Below, piece after piece: positions 8,834 to 17,199 of a DNA stretch of 64,000 nucleotides (position 1 is its first letter; each line of letters begins with the position of its first letter). The position numbers and the translations under genes are program-made. The notes below the pieces were generated by a model. The model had not been told where the DNA came from. It did no database searches and saw only the letters and a program-made list of their open reading frames with translations. Origin of the DNA: Geothrix sp. 21YS21S-2 (GTDB lineage Bacteria > Acidobacteriota > Holophagae > Holophagales > Holophagaceae); NCBI RefSeq assembly GCF_030846775.1, contig NZ_CP132910.1, forward strand, positions 1,522,001 through 1,586,000, written 5' to 3'.

Positions 8834-9768
8834 ACCCAGGCCCGCAGGGCCTCGAGCCGCCTCGCCTGCAGCTGCGCGGCATCCAGCAGCTCGCCCGCGG
8901 GCCCCACGCGGTGGGCCAGCACGGCCACGCAGAGGCCGTCCTCCGGCCGGAAGAAGAGCGCGGGCCCGGTGAAGCCCAGGTGGTACCAGAAGGCCGAAGG
9001 GGGCCCCGCCGGAGCTTCCGGCACGGGCGGGGAGAGGCGGTCCCGGTCCCATTCCACCACGTGGACGCCGTTCCGGCGGACGCCCTCCAGGAGGGCGCCG
9101 AAGCGTCCCTGGCCCGTGAAGGCCCGTTGGAGGCCCAGGCCCCAGCGCGAACCGTCGGCGCCCTGGGCCGCATCCCGGGACATGGCCAGGGGCGCGCCGG
9201 AGGCCACCCATCGATCCAGGCAGGTTCGCAGGCCCTCGGCATCCGCACCGAACCCCGCGTGGCCGCGCATTCCGGCCCGGGCATTGGCATCGTTGGGCAG
9301 GTGGGGATCCCGCGCAGGAAAGGGCAGCGCGGGCGCAGCGAGGCGCCACATCTCCAGGTCGGGCCCCTGGGGCGCGAAGACCGGCGCCAGGGCCCAGGGC
9401 GCGGGCTCCAGGCCCGAGGAGCGGGCCCCCAGCTCCGGAAAGGGCACTCCGGTCTGCCGCTCCAGGAGCTCGGCCAGCAGGCGGTACCCCAGGTCGGAAT
9501 AGAGGCTGGTGCCCGGGATGCCGAGGGTCAGCTTGGGGTGGGCCCCGGACGGGAAACCCCGCCCCAGCTGGGCCGCCAGGGGCTCGCCCGTGAAGGGGAG
9601 CCAGGGCGGCAGGCCCGCGGAATGGGAGAGGAGCTGGCGCACGGTGAGGGGCTCCGCGCGGTCCAGGAAGCCCAGCTGCGCCCGGCGGTCCTCGTCGAGA
9701 TCCAGGTGCCGGTGCGCCAGGGGCGCGGTCACCAGGGGCTTGGCGAGGGACGCCAGATCGTAGAACAC
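8830..9768 (-). CDS. Beta-lactamase-fold serine hydrolase, short at the N-terminus
   Basis: A 312-residue member of the class C beta-lactamase / penicillin-binding-protein-like serine hydrolases. The active-site tetrad S7-L-A-K10 and the second motif Y90-S-D92 are present. Relatives usually carry 40-50 residues, often with a signal peptide, before SxxK; here SxxK lies at residue 7. The GTG start overlaps the stop of the upstream oxidoreductase (TAGTG), and further upstream the frame only shadows that gene, so this start seems real. Without a signal peptide it would be cytosolic. Substrate unknown: esterase or D-aminopeptidase are possible. Confidence 0.7.
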   Translation of the reverse strand: MFYDLASLAKPLVTAPLAHRHLDLDEDRRAQLGFLDRAEPLTVRQLLSHSAGLPPWLPFTGEPLAAQLGRGFPSGAHPKLTLGIPGTSLYSDLGYRLLAELLERQTGVPFPELGARSSGLEPAPWALAPVFAPQGPDLEMWRLAAPALPFPARDPHLPNDANARAGMRGHAGFGADAEGLRTCLDRWVASGAPLAMSRDAAQGADGSRWGLGLQRAFTGQGRFGALLEGVRRNGVHVVEWDRDRLSPPVPEAPAGPPSAFWYHLGFTGPALFFRPEDGLCVAVLAHRVGPAGELLDAAQLQARRLEALRAWV

Positions 9769-10733
9769 TAGTCGATCTTCAGGTTCGCCAGGGACTCGGC
9801 CACGGATTTCTGGACCATGTCGGCCACCTTCATGGCCTCGAAGGCGTCCTGCCAGGGGCAGAGGTCCTCGCCCTGGCCCAGGCACGCGGCGTAGAAGGCC
9901 TCCAGCTCGAGCTTCAGGGGCTCTCCTTCCACGATGTCGATGACGTCGGGCAGCACCGTCGGACCGTCGGGGCCCATGCCCAGGCGGAGCACCTCGAGCT
10001 TCTGCGCGGCGAAGTCCAGGCTGGCGTAGGCCCGGGCCCCGAAGGCGCGGAGCACCCGCTCCTTCTTGCGGGCCACGCGGCTGGCGGTGACGGTGGCGAA
10101 GGCGCCTCCCTCGAAGCGCAGGCGCGCGTTGACCAGGTCGGCGTACTTGGTGAGCACCGGCACGCCCACGGCCTCCACGGAGACGACGGGGCGCCCGATC
10201 AGCGCCAGGAGGAGGTCCAGGTCGTGGATCATCACGTCCATGATCACGTCCACTTCCATGGAGCGCATGGGGAACGGCGAGACCCGGATGGCCTCGGCGA
10301 AGTGGGGCTTGATGCCCAGGGCGCGAAGCGCGGTCACCGCGGGGTTGAAGCGCTCCAGGTGGCCCACCGCGGCCACGAGCCCGGGCCGGGCCTGGCGCGC
10401 CGCGGCCAGGGCAGCCAGCAGGGCCTTGCCCTCGTCGAGGGTGGCCGCCAGGGGCTTCTCCATGATCACGTGCCGGCCGGCCTTGAGCACCTCGAGCCCC
10501 AGGGCGTGGTGGAAGCCCGTGGGCGCGGCGATCTGGACGGCATCCACCTTGTCCAGGATCCCGGCCATGCCGGGGACCCACTTCGTGCCGAACTTCTCGG
10601 CGATCTCCCGGCCGCGGGCCTCGCCCGGATCAACGACCGCCACCAGCTCGGTGGCCTCCGATCCCGCCGCGATCCGGGCATGGTGCTGGCCCAGGCTGCC
10701 CACTCCGACGACGGCCACACGCAATTTGGACAT
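9768..10733 (-). CDS. Gfo/Idh/MocA family NAD(P)-dependent oxidoreductase
   Basis: A 321-residue protein with an N-terminal Rossmann fold (RVAVVGVGSLGQHH, glycines near 10-15) and the EKPLA motif near residues 94-98 whose Lys is catalytic in the family. The C-terminal half has the alpha/beta substrate domain (VMIHDLDLLLAL). Family members oxidise or reduce sugars, inositols or nucleotide sugars; related proteins are found beside lipid A genes, but no lpx gene is here. Its stop overlaps the serine hydrolase start, indicating translational coupling. purN lies 34 nt upstream in the same direction. Confidence 0.8.
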   Translation of the reverse strand: MSKLRVAVVGVGSLGQHHARIAAGSEATELVAVVDPGEARGREIAEKFGTKWVPGMAGILDKVDAVQIAAPTGFHHALGLEVLKAGRHVIMEKPLAATLDEGKALLAALAAARQARPGLVAAVGHLERFNPAVTALRALGIKPHFAEAIRVSPFPMRSMEVDVIMDVMIHDLDLLLALIGRPVVSVEAVGVPVLTKYADLVNARLRFEGGAFATVTASRVARKKERVLRAFGARAYASLDFAAQKLEVLRLGMGPDGPTVLPDVIDIVEGEPLKLELEAFYAACLGQGEDLCPWQDAFEAMKVADMVQKSVAESLANLKID

Positions 10734-10767
10734 GGTGTCTCCTCAACAATCCGCTGGGTCCAGCCTA

Positions 10768-11346
10768 TCAGAGGGAGGCGAGGAAATCCCGGAGCGCCGC
10801 CGGGTAGAGGGCCATCTCCTGCAGGTACACCCGCTGCTGGAGGGCCTCGGGCGTGTCCCCGGGCAGCACCGGCACCCGGGCCTGGGCCAGGATGCGCCCG
10901 TGGTCGTAAACGTTGTCCACCAGGTGCACGGTGCAGCCGGATTCCGCGGCCCCGGCTTCCAGCACGGCCCGGTGGACGTGCATGCCGAACATCCCCGGGC
11001 CGCCGAAGGCGGGCAGGAGGCCCGGGTGGATGTTGAGGATCCGCCCCTCCCACGCCGCCGGCAGGTCCAGCTTCTTGAGCCAGCCGCAGAGTGCGATCAC
11101 GTCCGCCCCGGCCTCCTCGGCGCGGGCGAGGCAGGCCTGGGAGAAGGCCCGGTCGTCGGTGAAGTCCGGCCGCGCCACCACCGCCACCGGAAGGCCGCGG
11201 GCGGCGAGCCGCTCGACGCCCGCGGCCTTGGCGCTGGAGGAGAGCCCCAGCACGGGCACCGCGGGGACCCGCCCCGCCGCGCAGGCCTCCATGAGGTTCA
11301 GGGCGTTGCCCCCGGTGCCGGAGATGAAGAGGGCCAGTCGTTTCAT
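10768..11346 (-). CDS. purN: Phosphoribosylglycinamide formyltransferase (GART)
   Basis: The third step of de novo purine synthesis: formyl transfer from 10-formyl-THF to GAR. The 192-residue product has the GAR-binding start (LALFISGTGGNALNL), the catalytic segment NIHPGLLPAF with its Asn and His, and the later Asp in VDNVYDHGRIL. I chose ATG 11346 because GAGAGG lies 8 nt upstream; a GTG at 11352 is too close to that site. It is probably co-transcribed with the oxidoreductase and hydrolase downstream. Normal family length. Confidence 0.88.
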   Translation of the reverse strand: MKRLALFISGTGGNALNLMEACAAGRVPAVPVLGLSSSAKAAGVERLAARGLPVAVVARPDFTDDRAFSQACLARAEEAGADVIALCGWLKKLDLPAAWEGRILNIHPGLLPAFGGPGMFGMHVHRAVLEAGAAESGCTVHLVDNVYDHGRILAQARVPVLPGDTPEALQQRVYLQEMALYPAALRDFLASL

Positions 11347-11550
11347 CCCCACATCCTCTCATGGTGCGGGCGGGGAGGAATGCAACCCCATGTTGCCGCC
11401 TGCAACGCCCCCCGGAAAGAAGTCCCTTGAAACCCTCTTAAACCTTTCCTTTATGCTGAATTGTCACCCCTTATAATTTGGCATCCTTCATGCACCTTGC
11501 CTTGCGGGGATGAACCCCACAGCGGCCCAGCCCGCACAAAGGAGACCACC

Positions 11551-11952
11551 ATGGCCAACACCCGCACCTTCGGCATCCTGATCGCAGCCGGCCTCATCAG
11601 CGCGGCCCTCGTGGCCCAGACCCCTGCCCCGCCCCCCGCTCCCGCCGCCCCCACCGGCCAGCAACTGGAGCACCGCGGCGAGAAGAACATCAAGCGCGGC
11701 GCCCGCAAGGAGGTCCGCGGCCAGGCCGAAGTGGCCAAGGGCAAGGCCGCGGAGCGCCGCGCCGGCCGCGAGGAGGCCCGGGCCGGCAAGCTCGCCGCCG
11801 AAGGGAAGACCGACGCCGCCGCGAAGCTGGATGCCAAGGCCGAGCGCACCGAAGCCAAGGGCAAGGCCGAAATCAAGCAGGGCCGCAAGGAGAAGGCCGT
11901 GGGCCGCCGCCAGGTGAACAAGGGCGTGAACCAGCTGGAGAAGGCCAAGTAG
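11551..11952 (+). CDS. Secreted Lys/Arg/Ala/Glu-rich protein with glycine-marked heptads
   Basis: A 133-residue protein of unknown function. A signal peptide (about residues 1-22, ending LISAALVAQ) is followed by a Pro/Ala linker and then an almost purely helical, highly charged body. Glycines recur every seven residues, most clearly near the C-terminus: GKAEIKQ, GRKEKAV, GRRQVNK, GVNQLEK. This suggests a long amphipathic or coiled helix. Start ATG 11551 has AAAGGAG about 6 nt upstream and a TATAAT hexamer at 11472-11477. It is monocistronic, ending in a strong terminator. An upstream extension of the frame to 11461 lacks a signal peptide and is not preferred. A structural or nucleic-acid/polyanion-binding periplasmic role is only a guess. 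Confidence 0.75.
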   Translation: MANTRTFGILIAAGLISAALVAQTPAPPPAPAAPTGQQLEHRGEKNIKRGARKEVRGQAEVAKGKAAERRAGREEARAGKLAAEGKTDAAAKLDAKAERTEAKGKAEIKQGRKEKAVGRRQVNKGVNQLEKAK

Positions 11953-11965
11953 CAAGCGGTTGAAC

Positions 11966-11995
11966 GGGCCGGGAGGGAAGCCTCCCGGCCCTTTT
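11966..11995 (+). terminator. Rho-independent terminator
   Basis: A perfect 11-bp GC-rich stem (11966-11976 with 11981-11991), GAAG loop and TTTT tail directly downstream of the heptad protein gene. The tail touches the stop codon of the convergent gene at 11995. Confidence 0.9.
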
Positions 11996-12318
11996 CACAA
12001 GTCCTTGAGGAACTCCTGGGGATCCCGGCCGGTGCGCTGGAGGAAGTCGGCCGCCAGGCTCGGCACGCCCGAACTGGGCTCGTCCAGGTAGAGCGACTCC
12101 ACCCGCTGCATGGGGAAGAAGCGCGTCCCCAGGGCGATCTGGTCCTCCTCGCCGCGCCGGACCATGGCCAGCACCTCCTCCCACACCCGCAGGTCCAGGC
12201 CCCGGAGGGCGAGGCCGGCGGCCTCCAGGCCCAGCAGCCTTCCCCACATGCGTTCCCGGGGCTCGCGGAGCACCACGACCACCAGCTGGCCAGTTGAGAA
12301 AGGCAGGGAGAGGGGCAT
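11995..12318 (-). CDS. Conserved-looking hypothetical protein
   Basis: A 107-residue soluble protein (starts MPLSLPFSTGQLVVVVLREP) that I do not recognise. It has a predicted beta-rich N-terminal part with LVVVVLREPRERMWGRLLGLEAAGLALRGLDL, resembling a small barrel, then a segment FFPMQRVESLYLDEP and a helical tail. Gene status is supported by typical codon bias and by the frame ending exactly at the convergent terminator. It starts at ATG 12318; the longer frame upstream overlaps the divergent STAS gene and is a shadow. Confidence 0.6.
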   Translation of the reverse strand: MPLSLPFSTGQLVVVVLREPRERMWGRLLGLEAAGLALRGLDLRVWEEVLAMVRRGEEDQIALGTRFFPMQRVESLYLDEPSSGVPSLAADFLQRTGRDPQEFLKDL

Positions 12319-12408
12319 TGGACGGTTCCGATCCGGAGGGTCCGGGCCGCCAGAATAGCAAACCGGGCCGCCCCTGGGTATTCTGGCTGGGACGCCTGGG
12401 AGGGACGC

Positions 12409-12717
12409 ATGAATTTCACGAGCCGGATTGAGGGCCTTACGGCGACGATCGGACTCGAGGGCCGGTTCACATTCGAGGCCCATCCGGGCTTCAAGGCCTG
12501 CACGCGGGAAGCCCTGGAGTCCGGGCCCCTGGAGCGCATCGTCCTGGACATGGAGAAGGTGACCTACCTCGACGCCAGCTCCCTGGGCATGATCCTCCTC
12601 CTTCGCGAGTCCGCCGAGGCCCGCCAGGTGGCCGTCGTGCTCCACCGCCCCTCCCCGCCGGTCATGAACCTCCTGGAAGTGGTGAGGTTCGAGAGACTCT
12701 TCCAGATCACGGACTGA
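12409..12717 (+). CDS. STAS-domain anti-sigma factor antagonist
   Basis: A 102-residue single STAS domain. The segment YLDASSLGMILLL (residues 53-65) aligns with the phosphorylatable DSSGLG loop of SpoIIAA/RsbV proteins, placing the phosphoacceptor at Ser57 or Ser58. Such proteins release a sigma factor or another partner from a serine kinase/anti-sigma factor; no kinase partner is next to it. The start is supported by GGGAGG shortly upstream. arfB follows after 11 nt, so they are probably co-transcribed. Confidence 0.8.
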   Translation: MNFTSRIEGLTATIGLEGRFTFEAHPGFKACTREALESGPLERIVLDMEKVTYLDASSLGMILLLRESAEARQVAVVLHRPSPPVMNLLEVVRFERLFQITD

Positions 12718-12728
12718 GAGGGCGCCGG

Positions 12729-13154
12729 ATGGACGCCCTCGAAGTCACCGGCACGGTCGTCATTCCCGCCGCCGCCTTCCAGGTGAAGGCGGTGAGGGCC
12801 GGAGGCCCCGGGGGCCAGAACGTGAACAAGGTGGCCTCCAAGGTTGAGGTGCGGGTGGACCTCGCCCTCATCGAGGGCCTGGACCCCGCGTCCCTGGACC
12901 GCCTCCGGGGCAGGGTCCGCAACCAGCTGGACGCCGACGGGCGCTGGATCGTCACGAGCTCGCGCACCCGGGACCAGCTGCAGAACCTCGAGGACGCCCG
13001 TTCCAAGGTGGCCGGAGCCGTGCTGGAGGCCCTCAAGGCCCCGATCCCGCGCAGGCCCACCCGCCCCACCCGTTCCAGCAGGACGGTGCGCCTCATCCTC
13101 AAGAAGCGCGCCGGGGCCGTGAAGAAGGACCGCACCCGCAAGGACTGGGACTGA
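12729..13154 (+). CDS. arfB: Alternative ribosome-rescue factor ArfB (peptidyl-tRNA hydrolase)
   Basis: A 141-residue RF-1-domain protein. The catalytic GGQ (28-30, in GGPGGQNVNK) hydrolyses peptidyl-tRNA on stalled ribosomes. The basic C-terminal tail (RRPTRPTRSSRT... KKDRTRKDWD) is the part that enters the empty mRNA channel in ArfB. Its length and lack of codon-recognition domains distinguish it from release factors 1 and 2. It follows the STAS gene closely. Confidence 0.88.
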   Translation: MDALEVTGTVVIPAAAFQVKAVRAGGPGGQNVNKVASKVEVRVDLALIEGLDPASLDRLRGRVRNQLDADGRWIVTSSRTRDQLQNLEDARSKVAGAVLEALKAPIPRRPTRPTRSSRTVRLILKKRAGAVKKDRTRKDWD

Positions 13155-13185
13155 CAGGATCGGCTTCCTTCATTACCATGGGGGA

Positions 13186-14241
13186 GTGATCAATCCCTTC
13201 AGGAACCTTTTCCGCGGCCAGGCCCGCCTTCCCGAGGCCCGGGCCGTCGCCCCGGCGGAGGCCCCCGCCCCGGCGGAGGCTCCCGCCGCGGCGACGGCGC
13301 CGGACCCCTTCGACGGGCCCTGGGCCCTCCTTTCCGGCGCGGCCGAGCCCCCTCCCCGGCCCCTGTCGCCCGGGGAACTGGAGCAGGTGGAGCGGCTGGT
13401 CCCCAGGGTCATGGAGCACTTCGGCCGGAACCATCCGGACCCCACGTCCTTCCCGGCCCTGGCGGTGCGGATCATCGACCTGCTCAACGAGCCGGACGTG
13501 GACATGGCCAGGCTCCTCAAGGCCATCAGCCCCGATCCCGCGATCTCCATGAACGTGCTGCGCGTGGCCAATTCGGCCCTGTACAACCGGGGCACCGACG
13601 TCAACGAGATGCGCATGGCCGTCATGCGCATCGGCCTGCGGGGCGTGGGCGAGATCGCCGCCGGCGTGGCGGGGCGCAGCCTGTTCGACGTGGGGCTGCG
13701 CGTGGAATACGAGATCTTCGGGCAGAGGTGGTCGGACCTCTTCCTGGACACCATGGCCGTGGCTTTCGGAGCCAGCCAGTTCGCATTCGAGCAGCACGTG
13801 GGCCGGGCCGACCGCGCCTTCCTGGCGGGCATGTTCCACGACATGGGCAAATCCCTCGCCCTGCGCTCCCTGGCGGCCCTCGTCATCGCGGGGGAGGTGG
13901 AGGCCCCCCTTCCGGATCCCGTGGTGGACGAGATTCTGGAGCGGGTCCACGTGGACATCGGCTGCGCCGTGCACGAGATCTGGGGCCTCCCCGCCCACCT
14001 CCAGGACATCTGCCGCCGCCACCACGACGCCGCGGTCCCTGACGGCGCGGACGACATGGAGATCCACATCCTGCGCATGGCCTCGGGCGTCCACCGCCTG
14101 GTGAAGGACCCCGCCGACCCGCGCCGCCTGGACGAGACGCGCCAGAGCATCCAGGCCATGCGGCTGGTGCGCAGGGGCGTGAGCCTGCTGCACCGGGAGA
14201 TGCAGCTGCATGTGGAGAAGGTGAAGGTGCTGTTCCCCTAG
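13186..14241 (+). CDS. HDOD-domain signalling protein
   Basis: A 351-residue cytosolic protein with GTG start. Residues 1-60 are a low-complexity Ala/Pro/Glu-rich region containing tandem AEAPAP units. Residues about 85-290 form an HDOD domain (FPALAVRIIDLLNEPDVD, SMNVLRVANSALYN, GMFHDMGKSLAL), an HD-related fold that usually lacks phosphodiesterase activity and works as a protein-interaction module in signalling or stress. HD-like HDMGK and HHDA are present, but a full metal site is not assured. Monocistronic; convergent with speA. Confidence 0.75.
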   Translation: MINPFRNLFRGQARLPEARAVAPAEAPAPAEAPAAATAPDPFDGPWALLSGAAEPPPRPLSPGELEQVERLVPRVMEHFGRNHPDPTSFPALAVRIIDLLNEPDVDMARLLKAISPDPAISMNVLRVANSALYNRGTDVNEMRMAVMRIGLRGVGEIAAGVAGRSLFDVGLRVEYEIFGQRWSDLFLDTMAVAFGASQFAFEQHVGRADRAFLAGMFHDMGKSLALRSLAALVIAGEVEAPLPDPVVDEILERVHVDIGCAVHEIWGLPAHLQDICRRHHDAAVPDGADDMEIHILRMASGVHRLVKDPADPRRLDETRQSIQAMRLVRRGVSLLHREMQLHVEKVKVLFP

Positions 14242-14276
14242 CTGCGGGGGGGCATCTCCAGGCCCCGGCAGTAGAA

Positions 14277-16175
14277 TCAGTGCTCGTTCATCTCCAGGTA
14301 CGTCGGCAGGCTGCGCTGCTGCGTCAGCAGCGCCTTCAGCGCCTCGCCGGCGTCGCTCTTGTTCTGGCGGCGGCGGGTGGGGCCCTCCACCAGCTCGTCG
14401 GGGTCGTAGTGGACGCTGCGCAGGACGTGGTCCATGGTGTCTCCGGGGATGATCTGCTGGATCTTGAAGTCCTCGTCCTCGTTGACCACCACGTGGGCCT
14501 CCGTGGGGGCGCCGAAGAGGTTGTGGCGCATGCCCAGGATGTCCTGGTAGGCGCCGGTGAGGAAGAAGGCCAGGTAGTAGGGCTCGCCGCCCTTGGGCTC
14601 GTGGAGGCTGATCTCGTCCCGCACGTCCTTGAGGTCGATGAACTTCTCCATCTTGCCGTCGCTGTCGCAGGTGATGTCGCAGAGCGTGGCGGAGATGGTG
14701 GGCTTCTCCTTCAGGCGGTGGATGGGCATCACGGGGAAGAGCTGGTCGATGGCCCAGTGGTCGGGCATGGACTGGAAGAGGCTGAAGTTGGCGATGAGCT
14801 TGTCGGCCAGGCTCTTGGAGAGGTCCTGGAACTCCTCGGGGATGTACTTCAGGCTCTTGTAGCTGAAGATCTTCGAGAGCTTGCGGCACACCTCCCAGAA
14901 AAGGATCTCGCCCTTGGCGCGGTCGTCCAGGGACAGGTAGCCCAGGTTGAAGAGCGTGATGAGCTCGTCCTTCTGGGTGATGGCGTCGTGGTACATCTCC
15001 GCGAAGTTCTTCACCGAGAGGTTGTCCCGGGTGTAGGCCAGCTCCTTGAGCACCTGGGCCTCGTTGCCCGTGAGCTCGACGCGGTACTTGGTGTGCGTGG
15101 TGTCGATGAGGCCGATGATGTCCACCACGACGACTTCGTGGAAGGCCGCGATGGCCCGGCCCGACTCGCTCAGGAGGTTGGGCACCGGCACCTGCTCCTG
15201 GGTGCACACGTCCTGGGTGGTGTAGACCACGTCGGAGGCGTACTCGTCGATCGTGTAGTTCATGGAGGAGCTGAAGGTGGTGCGGCTGCCGTCGTAGTCC
15301 ACGCCCAGGCCGCCGCCCACGTTGAGGTACTTCAGGGGAACGCCGCGCTTGTAGAGCTTGGCGTACATGCGGGTCGCCTCCTTCATGGCGGTCTTCACCC
15401 GGCGGATGTCGGTGATCTGGCTGCCGATGTGGAAGTGCAGCTCCACCACGGAGTCCAGGAGGCCCTTCTTCTCCAGGGTCTCCACCGCCTCCAGCAGCTC
15501 CTGGGTGTTGAGCCCGAACTTGGAGTGGTCGCCCGCCGAGCTCTCCCACTTCCCGCTCCCCATGGCGTTGAGCTTGAAGCGCAGCCCCAGGAGCGGCTCG
15601 ACCTTGAGCTCCTTGGCCACCTTCAGGATCATGGGAAGTTCGGTCATCTTCTCGACGGTGATGAGCACATTGCGTCCGGCCTTGCGGGCCAGGAGGGCCA
15701 TGCGCATGAAGGTCTCGTCCTTGTATCCGTTGCAGGTGACCAGGGCGTCCGGGTGGAGGTTCATGGACAGCGCGATCATCAGTTCGGGCTTGGAGCCCGC
15801 CTCCAGGCCGTAGCGGTACTTGTAGCCCGCCTTCACCACCTGGTCGACGACCTCCTTGATCTGGTTGGTCTTCACGGGGTATACGCCCTGGTAGCTGCCG
15901 GCGTAGTCGTACTCGCGCATGGCCTTGTGGAAGGCCTCGTTCAGCTCCGTGACCCGGGCCGCGAGTATCTGGGGGAAGCGCAGGATCAGGGGCGTGGCCA
16001 CACCCTTCTTCCGCAGGTGCTGGACGATGTCGAACACGTCGCAGGACAGGTTTTCGTCCCGCGTGGGGTGGACGACGAGGTGCCCCTTGCTGTTCACGCC
16101 GAAGAAACCATAGCCCCATTCCTTGACGCCGTACATCGACATCGCGTCCTGGACCGTGAAATTCTTTATCGCCAT
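14277..16175 (-). CDS. speA: Biosynthetic arginine decarboxylase
   Basis: A 632-residue PLP enzyme converting arginine to agmatine, the entry to putrescine and spermidine. The Schiff-base lysine is K102 in GVYPVKTNQ; GLEAGSKPELM, HFHIGSQI and the glycine-rich YLNVGGGLGVDYDG phosphate-binding loop are typical of the SpeA branch of alanine-racemase-fold decarboxylases. Full family length with the C-terminal extension. No agmatine-using gene (speB, aguA/B) is in the window. queG lies 76 nt upstream in the same direction. Confidence 0.92.
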   Translation of the reverse strand: MAIKNFTVQDAMSMYGVKEWGYGFFGVNSKGHLVVHPTRDENLSCDVFDIVQHLRKKGVATPLILRFPQILAARVTELNEAFHKAMREYDYAGSYQGVYPVKTNQIKEVVDQVVKAGYKYRYGLEAGSKPELMIALSMNLHPDALVTCNGYKDETFMRMALLARKAGRNVLITVEKMTELPMILKVAKELKVEPLLGLRFKLNAMGSGKWESSAGDHSKFGLNTQELLEAVETLEKKGLLDSVVELHFHIGSQITDIRRVKTAMKEATRMYAKLYKRGVPLKYLNVGGGLGVDYDGSRTTFSSSMNYTIDEYASDVVYTTQDVCTQEQVPVPNLLSESGRAIAAFHEVVVVDIIGLIDTTHTKYRVELTGNEAQVLKELAYTRDNLSVKNFAEMYHDAITQKDELITLFNLGYLSLDDRAKGEILFWEVCRKLSKIFSYKSLKYIPEEFQDLSKSLADKLIANFSLFQSMPDHWAIDQLFPVMPIHRLKEKPTISATLCDITCDSDGKMEKFIDLKDVRDEISLHEPKGGEPYYLAFFLTGAYQDILGMRHNLFGAPTEAHVVVNEDEDFKIQQIIPGDTMDHVLRSVHYDPDELVEGPTRRRQNKSDAGEALKALLTQQRSLPTYLEMNEH

Positions 16176-16251
16176 CTAGGTCTTCTCCGGTGGGTTTCCC
16201 CTCGTGCCACGTTATAGAAAAACGGCTTGGGAATAAACAAGGAAACCCGCC

Positions 16252-17181
16252 CTAGCCCAATATCCTGCCCAGGGTGGCAAGCCAGTGCCGGTGCCGGACC
16301 CTCCGCAGCGCCGTCCCGCGGGTCAGCGACTGCCACCTTCCGACGCCCATCCGGCCCGCCTCCGCGGGCTGGGTGTGGAGCGGGCTTGCCCCCCCCCACA
16401 GCCCGCCGTCGCCCCAGAGCGGCGCGCGGTTCCAGGGACAGACCTCCTGGCAGAGGTCGCAGCCCGCGGCCCACCGGGTGGCGGCCAGGGCCGCCTCCAC
16501 CGCGGGCGGCGGCGGCGCCTCGGTCTCCACGGTGTAGGTGGTCAGGCAGAGGCCGGGGTCCAGCCTGAAGGGCTCCAGGGCTCCGGTGGGGCAGACATCC
16601 AGGCACCGCGTGCAGGAGCCGCACCGCTCCCCGGGAAAGGGCGGATCCGGGGGCAGCTCGGCATCCAGCAGCACCACCCCCAGGAAGCCCCAGGAGCCGC
16701 CCTTGCCGGCGATGAGGAGCGTGTGCTTGCCCTGCCAGCCCAGGCCGGCCCTGGCGGCCAGCTGGCGCTCCAGGATCGGGGCCGTGTCCACGCACACCCG
16801 GCCCTGGAGGCCGGGCCAGAGCTCCTGGGCCTCTGCGAGGAGGGCCTTGAGCCGGGGCTTGAGGATCCGGTGGTAGTCCGGGCCCCAGACGTAGCGGCTC
16901 ACCTTCAGGGAGCCCTCGGCGGCGCCGGGCACGGCCGCGGGCCGGGCGTAGGGGAAGAACCCCACCAGGGCCGTGCGGGCCCCCTCCATCACCGAGGCGG
17001 GGTCGGCCAGGGCCTCCTCCCGCAGGTAGGGCAGGAGCGCGCCCCGGCCCTCCTGGAACCACCGGGAGAGCCGTTCCCGGTCGAAGGGCGCGCAGGAGGC
17101 GAAGCCCACGCGGGCGAATCCCCGTTCCATCGCGGCGGTCCGCAGCCATTCCTTGAACTCTTCGGCTTTCGGTGTGGACAA
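16252..17181 (-). CDS. queG: Epoxyqueuosine reductase
   Basis: Reduces epoxyqueuosine to queuosine in tRNA anticodons, using cobalamin and two [4Fe-4S] clusters. About 309 residues, with ferredoxin-type motifs CGSCTRCLDVCPTGA and CDLCQEVCPWN and the QueG-specific region YVWGPDYHRILKPRL and GWQGKHTLLI. The start is uncertain: TTG 17181 has GGAG 10 nt upstream and gives the usual N-terminus (AEEFKEWLRTAA); there is no ATG there, and the open frame continues upstream into the divergent gene. The two genes' starts are only 18 nt apart, so they share a promoter region. Confidence 0.85.
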   Translation of the reverse strand: MSTPKAEEFKEWLRTAAMERGFARVGFASCAPFDRERLSRWFQEGRGALLPYLREEALADPASVMEGARTALVGFFPYARPAAVPGAAEGSLKVSRYVWGPDYHRILKPRLKALLAEAQELWPGLQGRVCVDTAPILERQLAARAGLGWQGKHTLLIAGKGGSWGFLGVVLLDAELPPDPPFPGERCGSCTRCLDVCPTGALEPFRLDPGLCLTTYTVETEAPPPPAVEAALAATRWAAGCDLCQEVCPWNRAPLWGDGGLWGGASPLHTQPAEAGRMGVGRWQSLTRGTALRRVRHRHWLATLGRILG

Positions 17182-17199
17182 AAGATTTAAACTCCAGTC

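Noticed and set aside
14280-16217. A 645-codon plus-strand frame opposite speA
   Set aside because: It mirrors speA exactly and has biased Val/Leu/His composition without any family motif.
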